Part shown: positions 1-12,164 of the stretch, one piece after another
How the letters are laid out: each line of letters begins with the position of its first letter
Position numbering within the stretch: position 1 is the stretch's first letter
Origin: Cydia pomonella
Taxonomy: Eukaryota > Arthropoda > Insecta > Lepidoptera > Tortricidae
Assembly: GCF_033807575.1 (NCBI RefSeq)
Contig: NC_084704.1
Span: 35,937,968 to 36,001,967, forward strand
Direction: 5' to 3'
Length of the DNA: 64,000 bases
Program-made: the position numbers and the translations under genes
The notes under the pieces: model-generated
What the model was told of the DNA's origin: nothing
What the model saw: the letters and a program-made list of their open reading frames with translations, nothing else
The model's database searches: none

Positions 1-159
1 CTCTGGTGCATCGAGGCGTCCGAATTGTTCAGGGAACTGGATCGGCGGTTGAGGGAGAGAGGGAACGATCCGCATTCTGGGTCTTGGCTTGTCCAACAGG
101 TCTCCATTGCCATACAGCGTGGCAATGCTGCGAGTGTCACAGAACGGGCTTTAGGTTAG
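1..159 (+). pseudogene. C-terminal remnant of a retroelement protein (family H, copy 1)
   Basis: Reading from base 1, 52 codons are open and end at TAG 157-159. The protein end contains the motif QQVSIAIQRGNAAS, the same tail found at 17901-18263, 39271-39384 and 57116-57328 in this window. The frame runs off the left edge, so the 5' extent is unknown. Family H looks like the extreme C-terminus of a non-LTR retroelement polyprotein; I recognise the tail from insect and cnidarian retroelement-type proteins but cannot name the clade. The T-rich DNA after the stop is probably its 3' UTR. Confidence 0.7.
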
Positions 160-479
160 TTAAATAATTTTAAATTTGTGTTTGTATAGTGGTGCTTGTG
201 TTTTTTTTTTCTTGTAATAGTAGTGATTTATTTAAGTTTTTTTCTTTTTTGTAATGATTTTTATTTATTATGTGTATATAAATATATGATGCTTGGTTCT
301 TTGACTAAAAATGAAAAAAAAAATAAAATTATGACATTTATGACTTATAGTTGGTCAAGCAAATCTTGTCAGTAGAAAAACGCGGCAAATTTGAAAAATC
401 GCGGGCTAGCAACACTGTGTTCGAATAATTCCAAAATCGCGTGTAATCTGTGTTTTATCTGTAGAATGTGGATCGTCCA

Positions 480-1075
480 TCTTGTTTGTTTACATTCCGA
501 ATCGGTGCTAATTCAAGAGAAATTTCTGCTCCCAGCATTAAAATAAATATCAATATATTAAATAATATTGTGCATGACCATAAGCAAAGTCAAGATGCCT
601 ACAATGTAAGTAAAATCATGCTCGTTGATCTTAACCATTAGAAAATTTTGAGGTTATGATAATTACTGCAAGATCCCGGAGAATTTTTAAGATAATGTGC
701 AGTTTTTTCTGTTTCAGGGTTAAAAGGCTTAAATAAAGATAAAACGTATGCCTAAATATATCCAATAAGACCACGAATTGTGCCCTCGAAACCGCAACTG
801 ATTCGATTGTTCCCAATATCAACAGACGAAGTCCTCAAATATTTTCAAAGGTAAGTAACTTTTTTAAACAATCTTAAGACGTTTAAGAACCTTGACTATA
901 CCAACTTTCTTTCGCAACATCTACCTAATACTTCCATATGTTTGTTGCAGGATTAAAACTCGCCCAATATAAGGCGTTCGTAAAAGTTTCTCTTCACACA
1001 AAACTTACCTACGGCGGTTTACGTACATACGTGTACAACGCAAACAAGACGAAAAATAAACTTGTTAATTAAAAA
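480..1075 (+). other. Candidate three-exon transcript with low coding potential
   Basis: Three splice-like junctions line up. A donor GTAAGTAAA begins at 606. A pyrimidine-rich acceptor ends in CAG at 717. A second donor GTAAGT begins at 851, and a second acceptor TTTGTTGCAG ends at 950. This gives exon 2 at 718-850 and exon 3 from 951, with an AATAAA-like signal near 1053. The first ATG (595-597, preceded by CAAG) would give only nine residues after splicing. Another frame of exon 2 is open for about 30 codons into exon 3 (ending KTRPI) but has a stop just upstream and no ATG. It may be a non-coding RNA, a UTR or a dead exon set. Exon 1 start is unknown. Confidence 0.4.
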
Positions 1076-1076
1076 A

Positions 1077-4000
1077 ACTAAAAAAATTGGGCCAATAGTT
1101 TAGATTATTATTGTAAAAGTTGTCCGTTTGTTAATCATCACGAAAATATATTATTTAGGCTGATTTGTTTCATGCACTCAGCTATTGCACATGTATACCT
1201 ATGGGAAATCCTAGTTTATACTTTCTGAAGTCGGTATGTACCTATTTAAGAGAAGTTTTAAGTCGCTTTACCTGTTTGTTCAATAAATTAAAATAATTTA
1301 TTCAGTGTGCATAATTTTAGAAAAATATTTTAACATTTAAATCATACCTTTTTTTATCCAGAAACAATATAACTCCATATTACTCACATGAGTGGAAGTT
1401 GTTAAGTTTCCATTGTCAAGGTATCTTTTATTAATATTTTGAGTACCTGAAATTGTGTCAGTTCCTGACAAATCTTGAATAGACTAATGTGAAAGTTAAT
1501 AAAATTTCTTAACAGCATTCTCCTTATATCTAAATGACTTTTTTAAATATCTACATATAAAATATGATCTAGCCAATACATGTAAATATCTAACATTTTT
1601 AGCCTGTATAAAAACAGTAGTGTGAGCAAAACCTTACTAAGCTAGCATGTAAGAGTGGTCTCAGAGATATTGGAATATCTCTGTACTATAAATTAGGCAA
1701 ATTGCTTTAGACTAAGTTTTATGTGTAACTACTACTATAAAAATACATTTTGAAACTTGGAATGGAAACTTTAAACTTGAAATTACAAATTTTCAAACAG
1801 ATCTGTTTTATGCTTAAGATGCAATAAGTGACTAGGTACAAAGTATTCTGATGCTTGGTTGGAGTGGACCAGTAACATTGGTAACTTAATGATATTTTTT
1901 CAATGAATGGCCTGAATTAAGTGTAAGTAAGCTAAAGTGACCTGTATCTTAATTGCCTTGAAATTAAATGAACACCAAAATATCTGCAGTTGTGTTTTAT
2001 TTATTTTTAATCTGTATATTTATATAAGTATATTGTAAAACCATTTCAAAATTACACTGGTATGTGAATGTGACATTGTTCAAGAGAAATACACTAATTT
2101 ACAATTAACAAGTGGCATAATTATTTTCTTTGGGCTTCTTCAGTTTCTGAACTGATGTTAAAAACAGCTTTCTACCGTGGTGCTCATGTTCTCTTTGCTC
2201 CCTATTTGTCTTCTAAGTTTGCTAAAACAGAATAAAACCATATCAAAATGATGTAAATAGTCCAGATATTAGATATTTAATAAGCCCTGCAATTGTGACA
2301 AGAATAGTTACAGTCATACCCTACCAGGGCTACCGCTGCCAGTGATGGCTCTGGGGTTACTTACCTAGGTTTTAATATTTACCTAAATAAAACAATGGAT
2401 TGTTTTATTCTAGTTAAATTCAGTAGTATAGGTACCTACTAACAGCTCGTTTGGTAAAAAGTACTCAAGTGCAAATGCCTTAACCTTTACATTTATTTAG
2501 CTATGACATCTTCATGTTTAAGTTGAATATAATATATATGTAGCAGATCTGCTCCTAAGCATACCAAAGGTTAAGAATGCGAGCGCTCGCCTTTTGCGTC
2601 CACCTTTTACTAAGCATACAAACCTTTATTTTAATTCAATCTATTGATATATTTTTCGATTGTACCTACCTAAATATGTCTAATTAGCTTTTGAAGGTTG
2701 CATAAAGGAGCATTTGTATTGCATTTTATCGTGATATATCTTTAATATTGAATTCCAACCGAGAAATCTGATAATATATTAAAATCCAGCTACCTGCGGA
2801 AGCAATGATTTGATTCAAACATTATTTTCTCCAGCATAGTCCGTTTGCAAATAGGTAATTTTTGATCTCGTTTATCATATTGATTGACATCGTTTTTACT
2901 CCAGTTTAAAATTGTCCCTCTCATAATAATAACAATTTCCAAATGCTGCAATAAACCGCGAGCAGCAATTTTAGTTGACGTACGAAGAGCGCGCTCAGCG
3001 GAAAAAAATATGTTTCGGTTCGATGTACATTGCTGCTTTTCTTAGCGCAATACTGCTCTGTGAGTGTTGCCATACTTCAGTTTGCTTTACATTGCTACTG
3101 ACAGACTTTGCTTGACAGACTATATATGAAAATATAGGTGCTGCATACTGAATAACTTTATCTGAAATCACAAAAAAATATGTTTTTGTTGCGACCATGT
3201 GACGGTAGCGAAACGGCCAAGCCATTTATTTTGACTAAGGTGTAGAGTTTGTGAAGTCAGGGCTTGTAGAGTTAGAAGCTTGGTTCTACAAGAGATCTGA
3301 TAACTTTTTGATAGTGCGAGCTTTATGGTTTCGTCTTGGCAACATTTTACATGAAAATGTTTATGGTGGGATTGACCTGACAACCAAACTAGTCACTAGT
3401 TTACATCTCCAGATTTAATGTGTTTTTAACTATAGAGACTATACATCTGTATTGTATTGTAGTAATTATTTATTTTAAGATTATTATAATGTAATGTTTA
3501 CCCAGGTATTGGCTGTTGTATTTATAAATGTTGTTATGTATTTTTCATGTCACTATATTATTATGATGTTACTATAAATGTTGTATTGACTTGTAAAAGA
3601 GCCCTTGAGGCCTACTTGCAGAATAAATTTTCGAATTTTGAACTGTTCATTATTAACTATTTTTCAGTCAGAGTATTATTTCCTAATTTTTGGCAACATT
3701 ATCCGATGGATCATGCTAGCGCAACCACTTTGGAGCTCAGTTGAGTTTCATAAATCCACTGTGATGAACACTTAAGAAGTAACTTCGGAACATTTTTGCC
3801 GTTTTTTGAGATTAAGTCCGAATTATCGCGGGACAGTCCAAATATTACTTGTATTTATTTTCTTCTTTTCAACGATTCAGTTTACTTAGATGTAAACCAC
3901 ACGTATAAGAAAACGTATTTTTAAACCATTTTCTGCCAAGAATGCCTTACATAATTTTAGAAAAAAGCTGATACTCTTCAAACTGCTGGATCGATTTTTA

Positions 4001-4726
4001 TGAAACATAGCTAAGAACTTGCATTTAAAAGAAAAAAACCGCATTAAAATTGGTTTATCCGTTTCGAGAGCTACAATGACACAGACAAACATTACATCAC
4101 CCCTCTTTTTGCGTTGGGGGTTAAAACGTGTCAAATGAAGGGCAATACACAACACGATGATAAACAAGTTACATCAATTGAATTTCCCAAAAAAATCGAC
4201 ACGACATTATCTGTAAAAGCGATCGTTTCTTTTAGCTGAACAAATTGGATTGGTTTCGAATGTAAACATCAAACGTGCCCGAGGAATTTCTTTTACCGAA
4301 AAGAATTTAGTGTTAAAGTTGTAAGTTACAATATGTGAATGATGGAAGGTGAACTATTTAGTATGAGATGCGACACAGGGTTAGTTTACGGTTGGTTTGC
4401 GAAATAAACGAACGATTGAGCTAATTGTTTTGAGACTCAACGTTTACACAATATTTTATGTACTTTATATAAATCTGTCAGATTTATATAATCTCATTTC
4501 TTTATTAATTTTAACTTATTTTCCTTTTGTAAGAATTCGATATGTAATCTGAAAGAGCTACATATTTGTGTGACTTGATGTACATATATATATTTTTTAA
4601 TCAAATTTCTATAAAGAAAAGTAGTTACTGTATGTAATTGCATGATTTCTATAGTAATCTAAATTGTTTTTTTTTTCTTATAAATAACAAAAAAAAATAA
4701 CATTAAAATGCATGTTAATTATAATG
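1077..4726. other. AT-rich stretch without recognised features
   Basis: I see no convincing gene, retroelement frame or terminal inverted repeat here. The ORFs are short and lack family motifs. A repeated word around AAAAAAATATGTTT at about 3005 and 3175 suggests part of an old repeat at 2990-3400, but I could not define its ends. Confidence 0.5.
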
Positions 4727-4890
4727 TGTCCCGCCGAGTTTCTTGCCGGTCCATATTGGGATACCCTCTTCCAATTGAGGGGGGATTTAAATCTTCGCGG
4801 GTCAGAGGTGTAGGTTAGAGCCGGTGTAGCTTTATGTGACGTTCATAAGCATATTGTAATATGCCTATTTGAATAATAAACTATCTTTAC
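4727..4890 (+). mobile_element. Probable retroelement 3' end
   Basis: Twenty-eight codons (4727-4813, beginning CPAEFLAGPYWDTL, stop TAG) are followed by a GTGTAGCTTTATGTGACG stretch and AATAATAAACTATCTTT. I recognise the latter as a common lepidopteran retroelement 3' UTR with a polyadenylation signal. It abuts MITE L1. The clade is not identified. Confidence 0.5.
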
Positions 4891-5118
4891 AGTACATATG
4901 GGGCTACTTTATAGCACTAGTGCGAGAAGTAGCATATTACGTTACTGTGTCGAACATTTAAAGGGCCATATGTACTGTAAAACGTTGTACGATACATGTG
5001 CGAATAGGTAATTCGCAACTCGTGTCGATTTAAAACACTCCCTTCGGTCGTGTTTTAATTTATCGCCACTCGTTTCGAATTTCCTATTTTTCGCACTTGT
5101 ATCGTAATGTACTATTAT
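4889..5118. repeat. MITE family L, copy 1
   Basis: Two adjacent imperfect palindromes. The first is bounded by TTTACAGTACATATG and CATATGTACTGTAAA. The second has arms built on GATACAAGTGCGAAAA around AAAACACTCCCTTCGG. The same arrangement recurs at 37573-37806, 40735-40975 and, inverted, 55148-55388. Non-coding. Confidence 0.75.
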
Positions 5119-5147
5119 CTTTATCTAATAAGGGTCTGTTTCACAAT

Positions 5148-5645
5148 GTCCAAGTAAAGTACTGAATAAGTTACTTCCCACTTATCTGACGAATAAAGTC
5201 ATCTTTGGCGTTTCACAATCTTCAAATAAGATTAACTGGTAGATGAAGTGCTAAGTTTTGCATGAAATTTTATCTTTTTTTTTTTATACTACGTCGGTAG
5301 CAAACAACCATACGGCCCGCCTGATGGTAAGCAGTTTCCGTAGCCTATGTACGCCTGCAACTCCAGAGGAGTTACATGCGCGTTGCCGACCCTAAACCCC
5401 CCCTCCCCCTCGTTGAGCTCTGGCAACCTTACTCACCGGCAGGAACACAACACTATGAGTAGGGTCTAGTGTTATTTGGCTGCGGTTTTCTGTAAGGTGG
5501 AGGTACTTCCCCAGTTGGGCTCTGCTCTAGATCTGGAATGACATCCGCTGTGCTGTGCCCTACCACACAAAGCGAGATGACATTCACAATGCCCATACCT
5601 CTCTTATCTGGGTATACTTTACTTGGACATTATACACATGGTCCG
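5148..5645. repeat. Inverted-repeat element split by family A (family S)
   Basis: The left piece carries CACAATGTCCAAGTAAAGTA. The right piece carries its approximate reverse complement, TACTTTACTTGGACATT, at 5617-5633. Between them sits the family A insertion at 5281-5605. The simplest reading is a MITE that later received a SINE-like insertion. Confidence 0.45.
5281..5605 (-). mobile_element. Family A SINE-like repeat, copy 1
   Basis: Transcript orientation is minus: the A-rich 3' end appears as a T run followed by ATACTACGTCGGTAGCAAAC. Its 5' side stops at CATACCTCTCTT, exactly as in copy 54556-54874, so this is a shorter subtype lacking the GGACGTAGTTTAAGGACGTA block. Apparent ORFs inside are incidental. 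Confidence 0.8.
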
Positions 5646-5682
5646 AAATATCATAGTTATTTTGCTTTTAAAATCAATGTAA

Positions 5683-5906
5683 TACAGTCAGCATCAATAG
5701 TAACGGATGAAACAACGCGCCAAAAGTATCTGACATTCCGGATAACTTTTCCAAATATAGACAAATTTCTAAAATTCACATTCAAAAGTATATCTTGTAC
5801 AGTCTTACTTGTTCTATATAAAAGACATCACTTTTTGATAAGCTGGTACAGAATGGTAGATACTTATGAAGCGTTATTTGATCCGTTACTTCTGATGCTG
5901 ACTGTA
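5683..5906. repeat. Tc1/mariner-like MITE (family Q, copy 1)
   Basis: Flanking TA dinucleotides (5683-5684, 5905-5906) bracket ends CAGTCAGCATCAA and TGATGCTGACTG. The interior is AT-rich and shared with 18686-18893 (inverted) and 58540-58718. TA duplication plus CAGT-type ends fit the IS630/Tc1/mariner group. The 126-aa ORF across it is an accident of the repeat. Confidence 0.75.
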
Positions 5907-6215
5907 CAAGTAACATAGTAAATGTGAAAACGTTTCACAGAGGGGTCATCAATCAAGTTGTTTGATAGTAGATATTCTACTTAAATTAAACTTTTGAATT
6001 GATTATATTTTATAACCAAAAAAATAGTTATTTTGGTACAAGACAATGGAATTCATTAAAATTTTGACAAATTATATTCATAAAACTTAGCAAACCTTTT
6101 TTAAATGTTGTCCCTTTCTAACAAACACTAAATGTCAAATTGACAGATAAGAACGATTATCAACGGCTTGTTAGACTTAACTGGCGTTTGTGAATAATAC
6201 CATAGTCCTTAACCA

Positions 6216-6404
6216 TGTAAGGTAGAAGTACTAGTGCTCGACGCTGCACTAGTACTCGACATGGGCACTTTATGTCAAAGTGACAAGGATTAAGTTCGAA
6301 TATAGAAAAATCTTCGTTGTTCAAATTTAACCTATATTTCCATGAAATAAAGTGCTCATGTCGATGACTCGTGCAGCGTCGAGCACTAGTACTTCTACCT
6401 TACA
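6216..6404. repeat. Palindromic MITE with about 56-bp arms (family T)
   Basis: The ends TGTAAGGTAGAAGTACTAGT and ACTAGTACTTCTACCTTACA are exact inverted copies. The arms continue with few mismatches for about 56 bp, through CTCGACGCTGCAC. There is no coding content. Confidence 0.8.
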
Positions 6405-7404
6405 AACAATTTAAAATTTACCCTATATCATGTATTGAGATGTAAGTACAAGTGTTTTGTATAAATAATGTTAAACGGATCCCTTTGTTTGACATAATTA
6501 TTCAAAGTCATAATGTAATGATAGTCATATTATCATTAGTCATAACTCTGAAACCGTTAACTTTTCAGGAATTTCCTTAGGTTATCCTATAGATAGATTA
6601 GGTTAGGTTAAGTTTGTTTTATGGCAATCCTGAAAAGTTACGAGTTTCTGAGAAAAACCAAATTATGACTAATGAAAATGCGGGCAAATAATACATTATG
6701 GCTTAAAACTTTATGGGAAACAATAGAGACCCAATGTTAAATTGCATAATGAGTTATTATTAACAATAACGTATTTCCAAAGTAAAGTTAGTAGTTTTAG
6801 GTACTACCCACATAAAAATTAATTCAACCTACCTGCTTCTCTTCAACTCGTATATTTCTACAAAAGAAAACCCATGGCCCGTGCACATTGCGTTCTTGTA
6901 AATCTTCGCTCGTCAAGGTAAGGTCAGCAGAACGATAGCCATAAACGGACTGGCCCTAAAGGCCCGGAATAGCTACTTTCCTGGCCCGTGCAGTAATTGT
7001 AGTCGTTTGTTTAATAACTGCCGTTTTATTGAAGGGAATTCGAACGGCCATGTTTTTTTACGAAAATGAGTTTGTTTTTTGATAGGAGGGTCGTATTTTT
7101 TATTAGTTTCTTACGGTGGATGGTCTGCTTTTTTGTGAGTTATTTTTATGTGTTGCCATTTTCCGGACCCGCGGCCATGTGACGTTCATTTGATGTTTTC
7201 TTTATGGTGGAGGTCTAAATATTTTGTGAGGTCATTCTCCCGAAAAGTATGAGTTTGAACAAAATTACTAGTTTAATAAACAATACATTTTTTATTAGGT
7301 AATTATTTAGAATATAATAAAAATTGTTATTTGTAATAATATATAAATAAAATTACCTCTTAAAATGTTAACATATGAGTATCATCTTCAAAAATATATA
7401 CTTA
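6405..7404. other. No recognised feature
   Basis: Unassigned AT-rich DNA. No ORF with motifs and no defined repeat seen. Confidence 0.4.
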
Positions 7405-7629
7405 ATTTTATACTACGTCGATGGCAAACAAGCATACGGCCCGCCTGATGGTAAGCAGTCTCCGTAGCCTATGTACGCCTGCAACCCAGAGGAGTTACAT
7501 GCGCGTTGCATACCCTAACACTCCGCACCCTCGTTGAGCTCTGGCAACCTTACTCACCGGCAGGAACACAACATTATGAGTAGGGTCCAGTGGTATTTGG
7601 CTGCGGATTTCTGTAAGGTGGAGGTACTT
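7405..7629 (-). mobile_element. Family A SINE-like repeat, copy 2 (5' truncated)
   Basis: It starts TATACTACGTCGATGGCAAA and ends within the GTAAGGTGGAGGTACTT segment, so the 5' third is missing. It is more diverged than most copies. Confidence 0.8.
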
Positions 7630-8290
7630 TTTATATATCTAAAAATCTCTCATTCACTTCTATGGTTTATAAATATAGCTACAAACATTTTGCCGCATAA
7701 ATGAGTGTAAGTTTCCCTTGTAAATGCAGCATATCACATACCTATTAATTCTAAAGATGAGTGCAAGAGACACTCTATTTTCCAAAAAATCACTTAATCT
7801 TACCAATACATCTTTTTAACAACACTGCTTCAGCGCATTATAAAATAAATGGGTCAAAAACAAAATATACCCACAATTTCGTATAGAAATTTAAAATATT
7901 CCCAACACCATTAATCTTCGGAACCGAGGCCGACGCGGACATAACTAACGGCCTGACATAAGTGCACTATCCGTCCCTCTCTTTGGCGAGGGAGAAGAGA
8001 GAGAAAACGTGTTTTCACGTCGAATTCGATTTAGAAGTAAAACATATTTTGCGGCTTAGTTCGAGCTTCTGGCGTTAAGTGTTTGTGTTGAGGCATTTAA
8101 ATGTGACAGCGAGATATGTTCGCGTAAGGATATTGCTAATATAGGATCTTTTTTATTTTCTCTTTGCTTGCTTCTCATTTTTTTTTCTGTGGGTGCCCGA
8201 ATAAATGTTTAAAACTTTGGTAGGTCATGCTACTAATTTCCCATTGTAATATGATCATATAATTCCCATCATATAATTATATGTTGGGAC
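7630..8290. other. No recognised feature
   Basis: No gene or defined repeat was identified in this stretch. Confidence 0.4.
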
Positions 8291-8607
8291 GTCAAACGTT
8301 TTTTATTATTTCATTAACGAGCGAATAGGCTTTTACAGTAACACAAATAACTACCGTCAACCGGGGTGAATAGGGTCAGCTGGGGTGAATAGGGACGAAA
8401 CTAAAACGTGTCTTACCTGAGAATTTCTTAGAAAATAGCCACACAAACGCCAAACGTTTTTTTTTTTTTTTCATTAGCGAGCGAATAGGTTTTTACAGTA
8501 ACACAAATTACTACCGTCAACCGGGGTGAATAGGGTCAGCTGTGGTAAATTGGGACAAAACTAAAATGTGTCTTACCTGAAAATTTCTTAGGAAATAGCC
8601 ACACAAA
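8291..8607. repeat. Tandem direct duplication, about 159-bp unit
   Basis: Units 8291-8448 and 8449-8607 both contain TTACAGTAACACAAAT, ACCGTCAACCGGGGTGAATA and TCTTACCTGA. They differ at roughly a dozen positions, so the duplication is not recent. Each unit also holds a short internal repeat of GGGGTGAATAGGG. Confidence 0.85.
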
Positions 8608-8927
8608 TTGTATCATACTAAATCTACTATGATATTCAATCGAATGATATAATAAGTATTTTTAAAGATATTGTCAGGTAAATCACATTTTAAATTTTAT
8701 TTTTGTTTCTACTGACCTCAGCTGTTCTTATTCACGCGGATTGACGGAACATATTAACATTAAAGCTTGACCACTTTTGTAACATTATTTTATCTTTTTC
8801 AAATTTGTCAAACATAATACGGGTAGTTGAATGTGAACGAATCTTCACATTACTAGTCGTTATTACGGATTTGTTTTTTCACGATACGCATAAGATATCA
8901 TCAAAAAGTCATCAATAGATCATACAT

Positions 8928-9036
8928 ACATACATACATATAATCACGCCTATTTCCCGAAGGGGTAGGCAGAGACCACGGATTTCCACTTGCTACTATC
9001 CTGACATACCTCTTTCGCTTCCTTCACTTTCATGAT
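8928..9036 (-). pseudogene. RTE-like retroelement, last 27 codons
   Basis: The minus strand reads MKVKEAKEVCQDSSKWKSVV and continues to YPFGK, with stop TAG at 8950-8952. It is followed by a TATG-type tail (catacatacatacata on the plus strand). The same protein end occurs at 25872-26200. It is a heavily 5'-truncated insertion with an intact frame. Confidence 0.75.
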
Positions 9037-9621
9037 CAATAGATCAGTTTGAACATAAATTTGTAAATTCGCATTAGCCTTTGGTTAAGAGTGTAATGAG
9101 AATGACACATTCAAAATGCGTGTAAAAAAAGAATAATAATAGGAGGTATATCTACAAGAACAATTGTGTATAACTTTGAGTGCTAATTTACAGTTATTGA
9201 GTTGTATTGTTACTTACTCTCAAAAACATCAACTCGAAACTTTGCACCGCATATTTCCGTGAAATTCCTTTAAAAAAACCAACAACGCTTAAAAACTTGT
9301 ACCGTGATTTTCATACGAATCGGGACACGGAAAGTTCGAGAAACTCCAACAATGTTGAAATGTCCTATGTCACATTAACATATGATACAGTTCAGCTCCT
9401 ATTATACTCCTAAGGAGAAAGTTGGATAAAATTATGTAAATACGAGTCCATGATTAACTCTGGCGGATCTCATATCTGTATTAATATCCTTTTGTAAGGA
9501 AGACATTTTCATTTTAAGATTTAAATTTCTGTTATGAAGAATGACAGCGATTTTACTATAGCGCGTTATTAAATCGGATTATTTTGACTCGGAGGTTAAA
9601 CGTGAGACGTAAAGGTACTGT
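9037..9621. other. No recognised feature
   Basis: AT-rich DNA without identifiable genes or bounded repeats. Confidence 0.4.
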
Positions 9622-9705
9622 GGGCCCGATTCGAACTTTCAGATACGTCAAATATTAGGTCTAGATACGATATGGATACTGACATATTCGATCCATATCC
9701 TAAAC
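9622..9705. repeat. Half copy of MITE family D
   Basis: It begins GGGCCCGATTCGAACTTTC, then AGATACGTCAAATATTAGG, matching one end of family D. No opposite terminus was found nearby. Confidence 0.6.
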
Positions 9706-10411
9706 AGGGGGAGGAAACTAGTGCGTTCGGGATTTCTTGGTTCCGTTCGGCTCAGCATTGCTCCGAGCAATTATTAGAGTTGTCACAACTTGACATTCCT
9801 TTGCATCCACAAACACAGATAATTACATGAATTTTGATAACTCTAAACAGCCTAATAATACTCGTAGAATAGTTCCAAAGATTAGAAAGGGACAACATGA
9901 TTCGGCCCTGAATCGCTGTCAAACTTCGGTTTTGTAGGAAGTCACGAATGTGGTGAAATATCAAAGCTTCCTTATTATTTACAGAACCCTAAAAACCAAC
10001 ACCACCGAGCTAACTAAGCCCGGTGTTCGGATCGTGCACAAACAGACAGTCATTGGGAATTCTTTCAGTCGAAGCAAACACTCGCGAAACAATCGCGCGC
10101 TTAAATGTTTGATAGAGCATTGATCAACAAACGGATCTAGTTGGTAGGTAATTGTAAATTGTTTCAGGTTTAGGGGAATGGTTTAAGCTTTGCCTTTGAA
10201 AAGGCTACTCTACTAATTGTATTAACTTTTTCAATAGTTTTTCTAGATTCATTGTTACATTGGATTGTAGTGTGTGTTACGCCTCACCCACACTCTAGGA
10301 TAGCTTTAACATATATAAGTACATGTACGTGTTACTTAAGCCATTATACGTTTTACCTCGAACCTCGTTAATTGATTCAACGCCTAACATCACAGGATTA
10401 CTCGTAGTTAT

Positions 10412-10495
10412 AGATCTGATCTATCAGTGTCAAAAGTAACATGTCTTCTACCAAAAATATCACTTTGGCGCTGAGAGATCAGATTCATAATTAAT
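10412..10495. repeat. Short palindromic relative of family D
   Basis: GATCTGATCTATCAGTGTCA faces ATCACTTTGGCGCTGAGAGA, an approximate inverted copy, around a short AT-rich centre. It shares the TCAGTGTCAAAAGT word with family D. Confidence 0.5.
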
Positions 10496-10770
10496 CCAGA
10501 TCTAATGCATGGTATTTAAAATCGGAATATGCCTGCAGGTCTGAGCGAAATGAACGCGCGAATGACAACTGATATGATTCCAATATCATTCTAATAGGTA
10601 TCGGTTTGATGCCAGTGTCGTAACGCTACGTCGTAGCGGTTAACATGGATTTCCAAGTATGTAGCGGAAATGCTTCGTAAAGGCAAAACGACAACGTATC
10701 GTGATTAGCGCAGAATGAATTAAGGAAAAAAACCACGCACAATCAACGAACTGATATATGTTTTTTTTTT

Positions 10771-11033
10771 AATTATTATTATAGCACATTATTACACAAA
10801 TTGACTAAGTCCCACAGTAAGCTCAATAAGGCTTGTGTTGAGGGTACTTAGACAACGATATATATAATATAATATATAAATATCTATAAATACTTAAATA
10901 CATAGAAAACACCCATTACTCAGGAACAAATATCCATGCTCATCACACAAATACATGCCCTTACCAGGATTTGAACCCGGGACCATCAGCTTCGTAGGCA
11001 GGGTCACTACCCACTCGGCCAAACCGGTCGTCA
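10771..11033 (-). mobile_element. Family B tRNA-headed SINE, copy 1
   Basis: On the minus strand it reads GACGACCGGTTTGGCCGAGT, a pol III A-box-like head, then B box GGTTCAAATCC, the ATTTGTGTGATGAGCATGG body, and a tail ending CTATAATA. It is full length by comparison with the other copies. Confidence 0.9.
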
Positions 11034-11557
11034 AAATCTCTCATTTAATAAATTACAATTTACGTTGACCGACTGATAGTAAGTTCAGTTTTGTTAAAAT
11101 AATTTAGTATATACACAAAACGCAAAGACTTAATGCGGCGTCGGTGCGAAACTTAATCAAATGTTGCAAAAAACCTACCACTCGTTTCGTTCATAGCAAA
11201 GCCGCGGTCGAAAAAATTTAAATAAAACAGCTCGTTTCCAATGAAACTGCGAATTCCTTTCGGTAACAAAGCGTCGAATCCATTTCACGGATAATCGAAT
11301 TCTGGTACCGCGCCGTATTACATATTCTGCTGCGTTTAAAATTTCAGCGTATACGGTTAATACAGTGCACGTTTAAATGTAGCTGCGTAAGCAAAAATCG
11401 GTCAAACGTAAATGTTTTAAGCGCATATAAAGTTGGGTTGATGTAGCTTAAAAAATATACTTATTAGATGCAACGAATATATTAAATTGGAGAGTATGAC
11501 ATAATGTCTACTGCCGAGTGGTAGCGAATGCCTCGTGGTATTAGGACCGGCTTTTGT
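11034..11557. other. No recognised feature
   Basis: Unassigned non-coding DNA. Confidence 0.4.
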
Positions 11558-12040
11558 AATAGGGTTGTTTCCAATTTTTTGAAACGCTTGTATTACGTTC
11601 TATATTAACTAAAAGTTACCCTAAAATTCAACTTTTATACTAAAAACGGCTTTAAATATGTTAAATTAACAAAATATATTTTGACAGACGCTTTCGCGCC
11701 CAAAACGCTCTTTGAAAATTGTGTGACGTCACAGTTTACGGTTTGACACATAACTACATACACACGTAGAAGATACGAACTGTCAACTGATATTTGTCAT
11801 TTGTTGTTTATCGCCTAACTGTCAACAGTGTCAATCCGAGAGTTGTGACGTCATCAGAATCTTCAAAGACGTTTCGAGTTTGGTCACGTGACGTGTGCCA
11901 AAAGATATTTTAAATTCAATATTTACAAAAATATGGTCATTACAGGTCCCCTAAAAGTAATTTAACATGTTCTTATAATCCAAAAGAATTTATTGGGAAA
12001 CAATTCTGCCCTAAGATTTGTAGATGGAAACAACCCTATT
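11558..12040. mobile_element. Non-autonomous DNA transposon with 16-bp TIRs
   Basis: AATAGGGTTGTTTCCA at 11558-11573 is repeated in inverted form, TGGAAACAACCCTATT, at 12025-12040. If the element starts at ATAGGG, the flanking TGTA on both sides is a plausible 4-bp target duplication. No transposase frame is present in the roughly 480 bp. The superfamily is not assigned. Confidence 0.75.
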
Positions 12041-12164
12041 GTAAGATTTTTTTTCTTTTGTATAATAAAGATCAAATAAATAATTGAATTAATGTCGAGT
12101 AATTCATGTCATCATCCTTAATCTTGCCATGCCTTATAGAATAACATGCATAATTATACTCAAT

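Noticed and set aside
5538..5918. 126-codon ORF
   Set aside because: It runs from family A into MITE Q copy 1; no family motif, and both parts are repeats.
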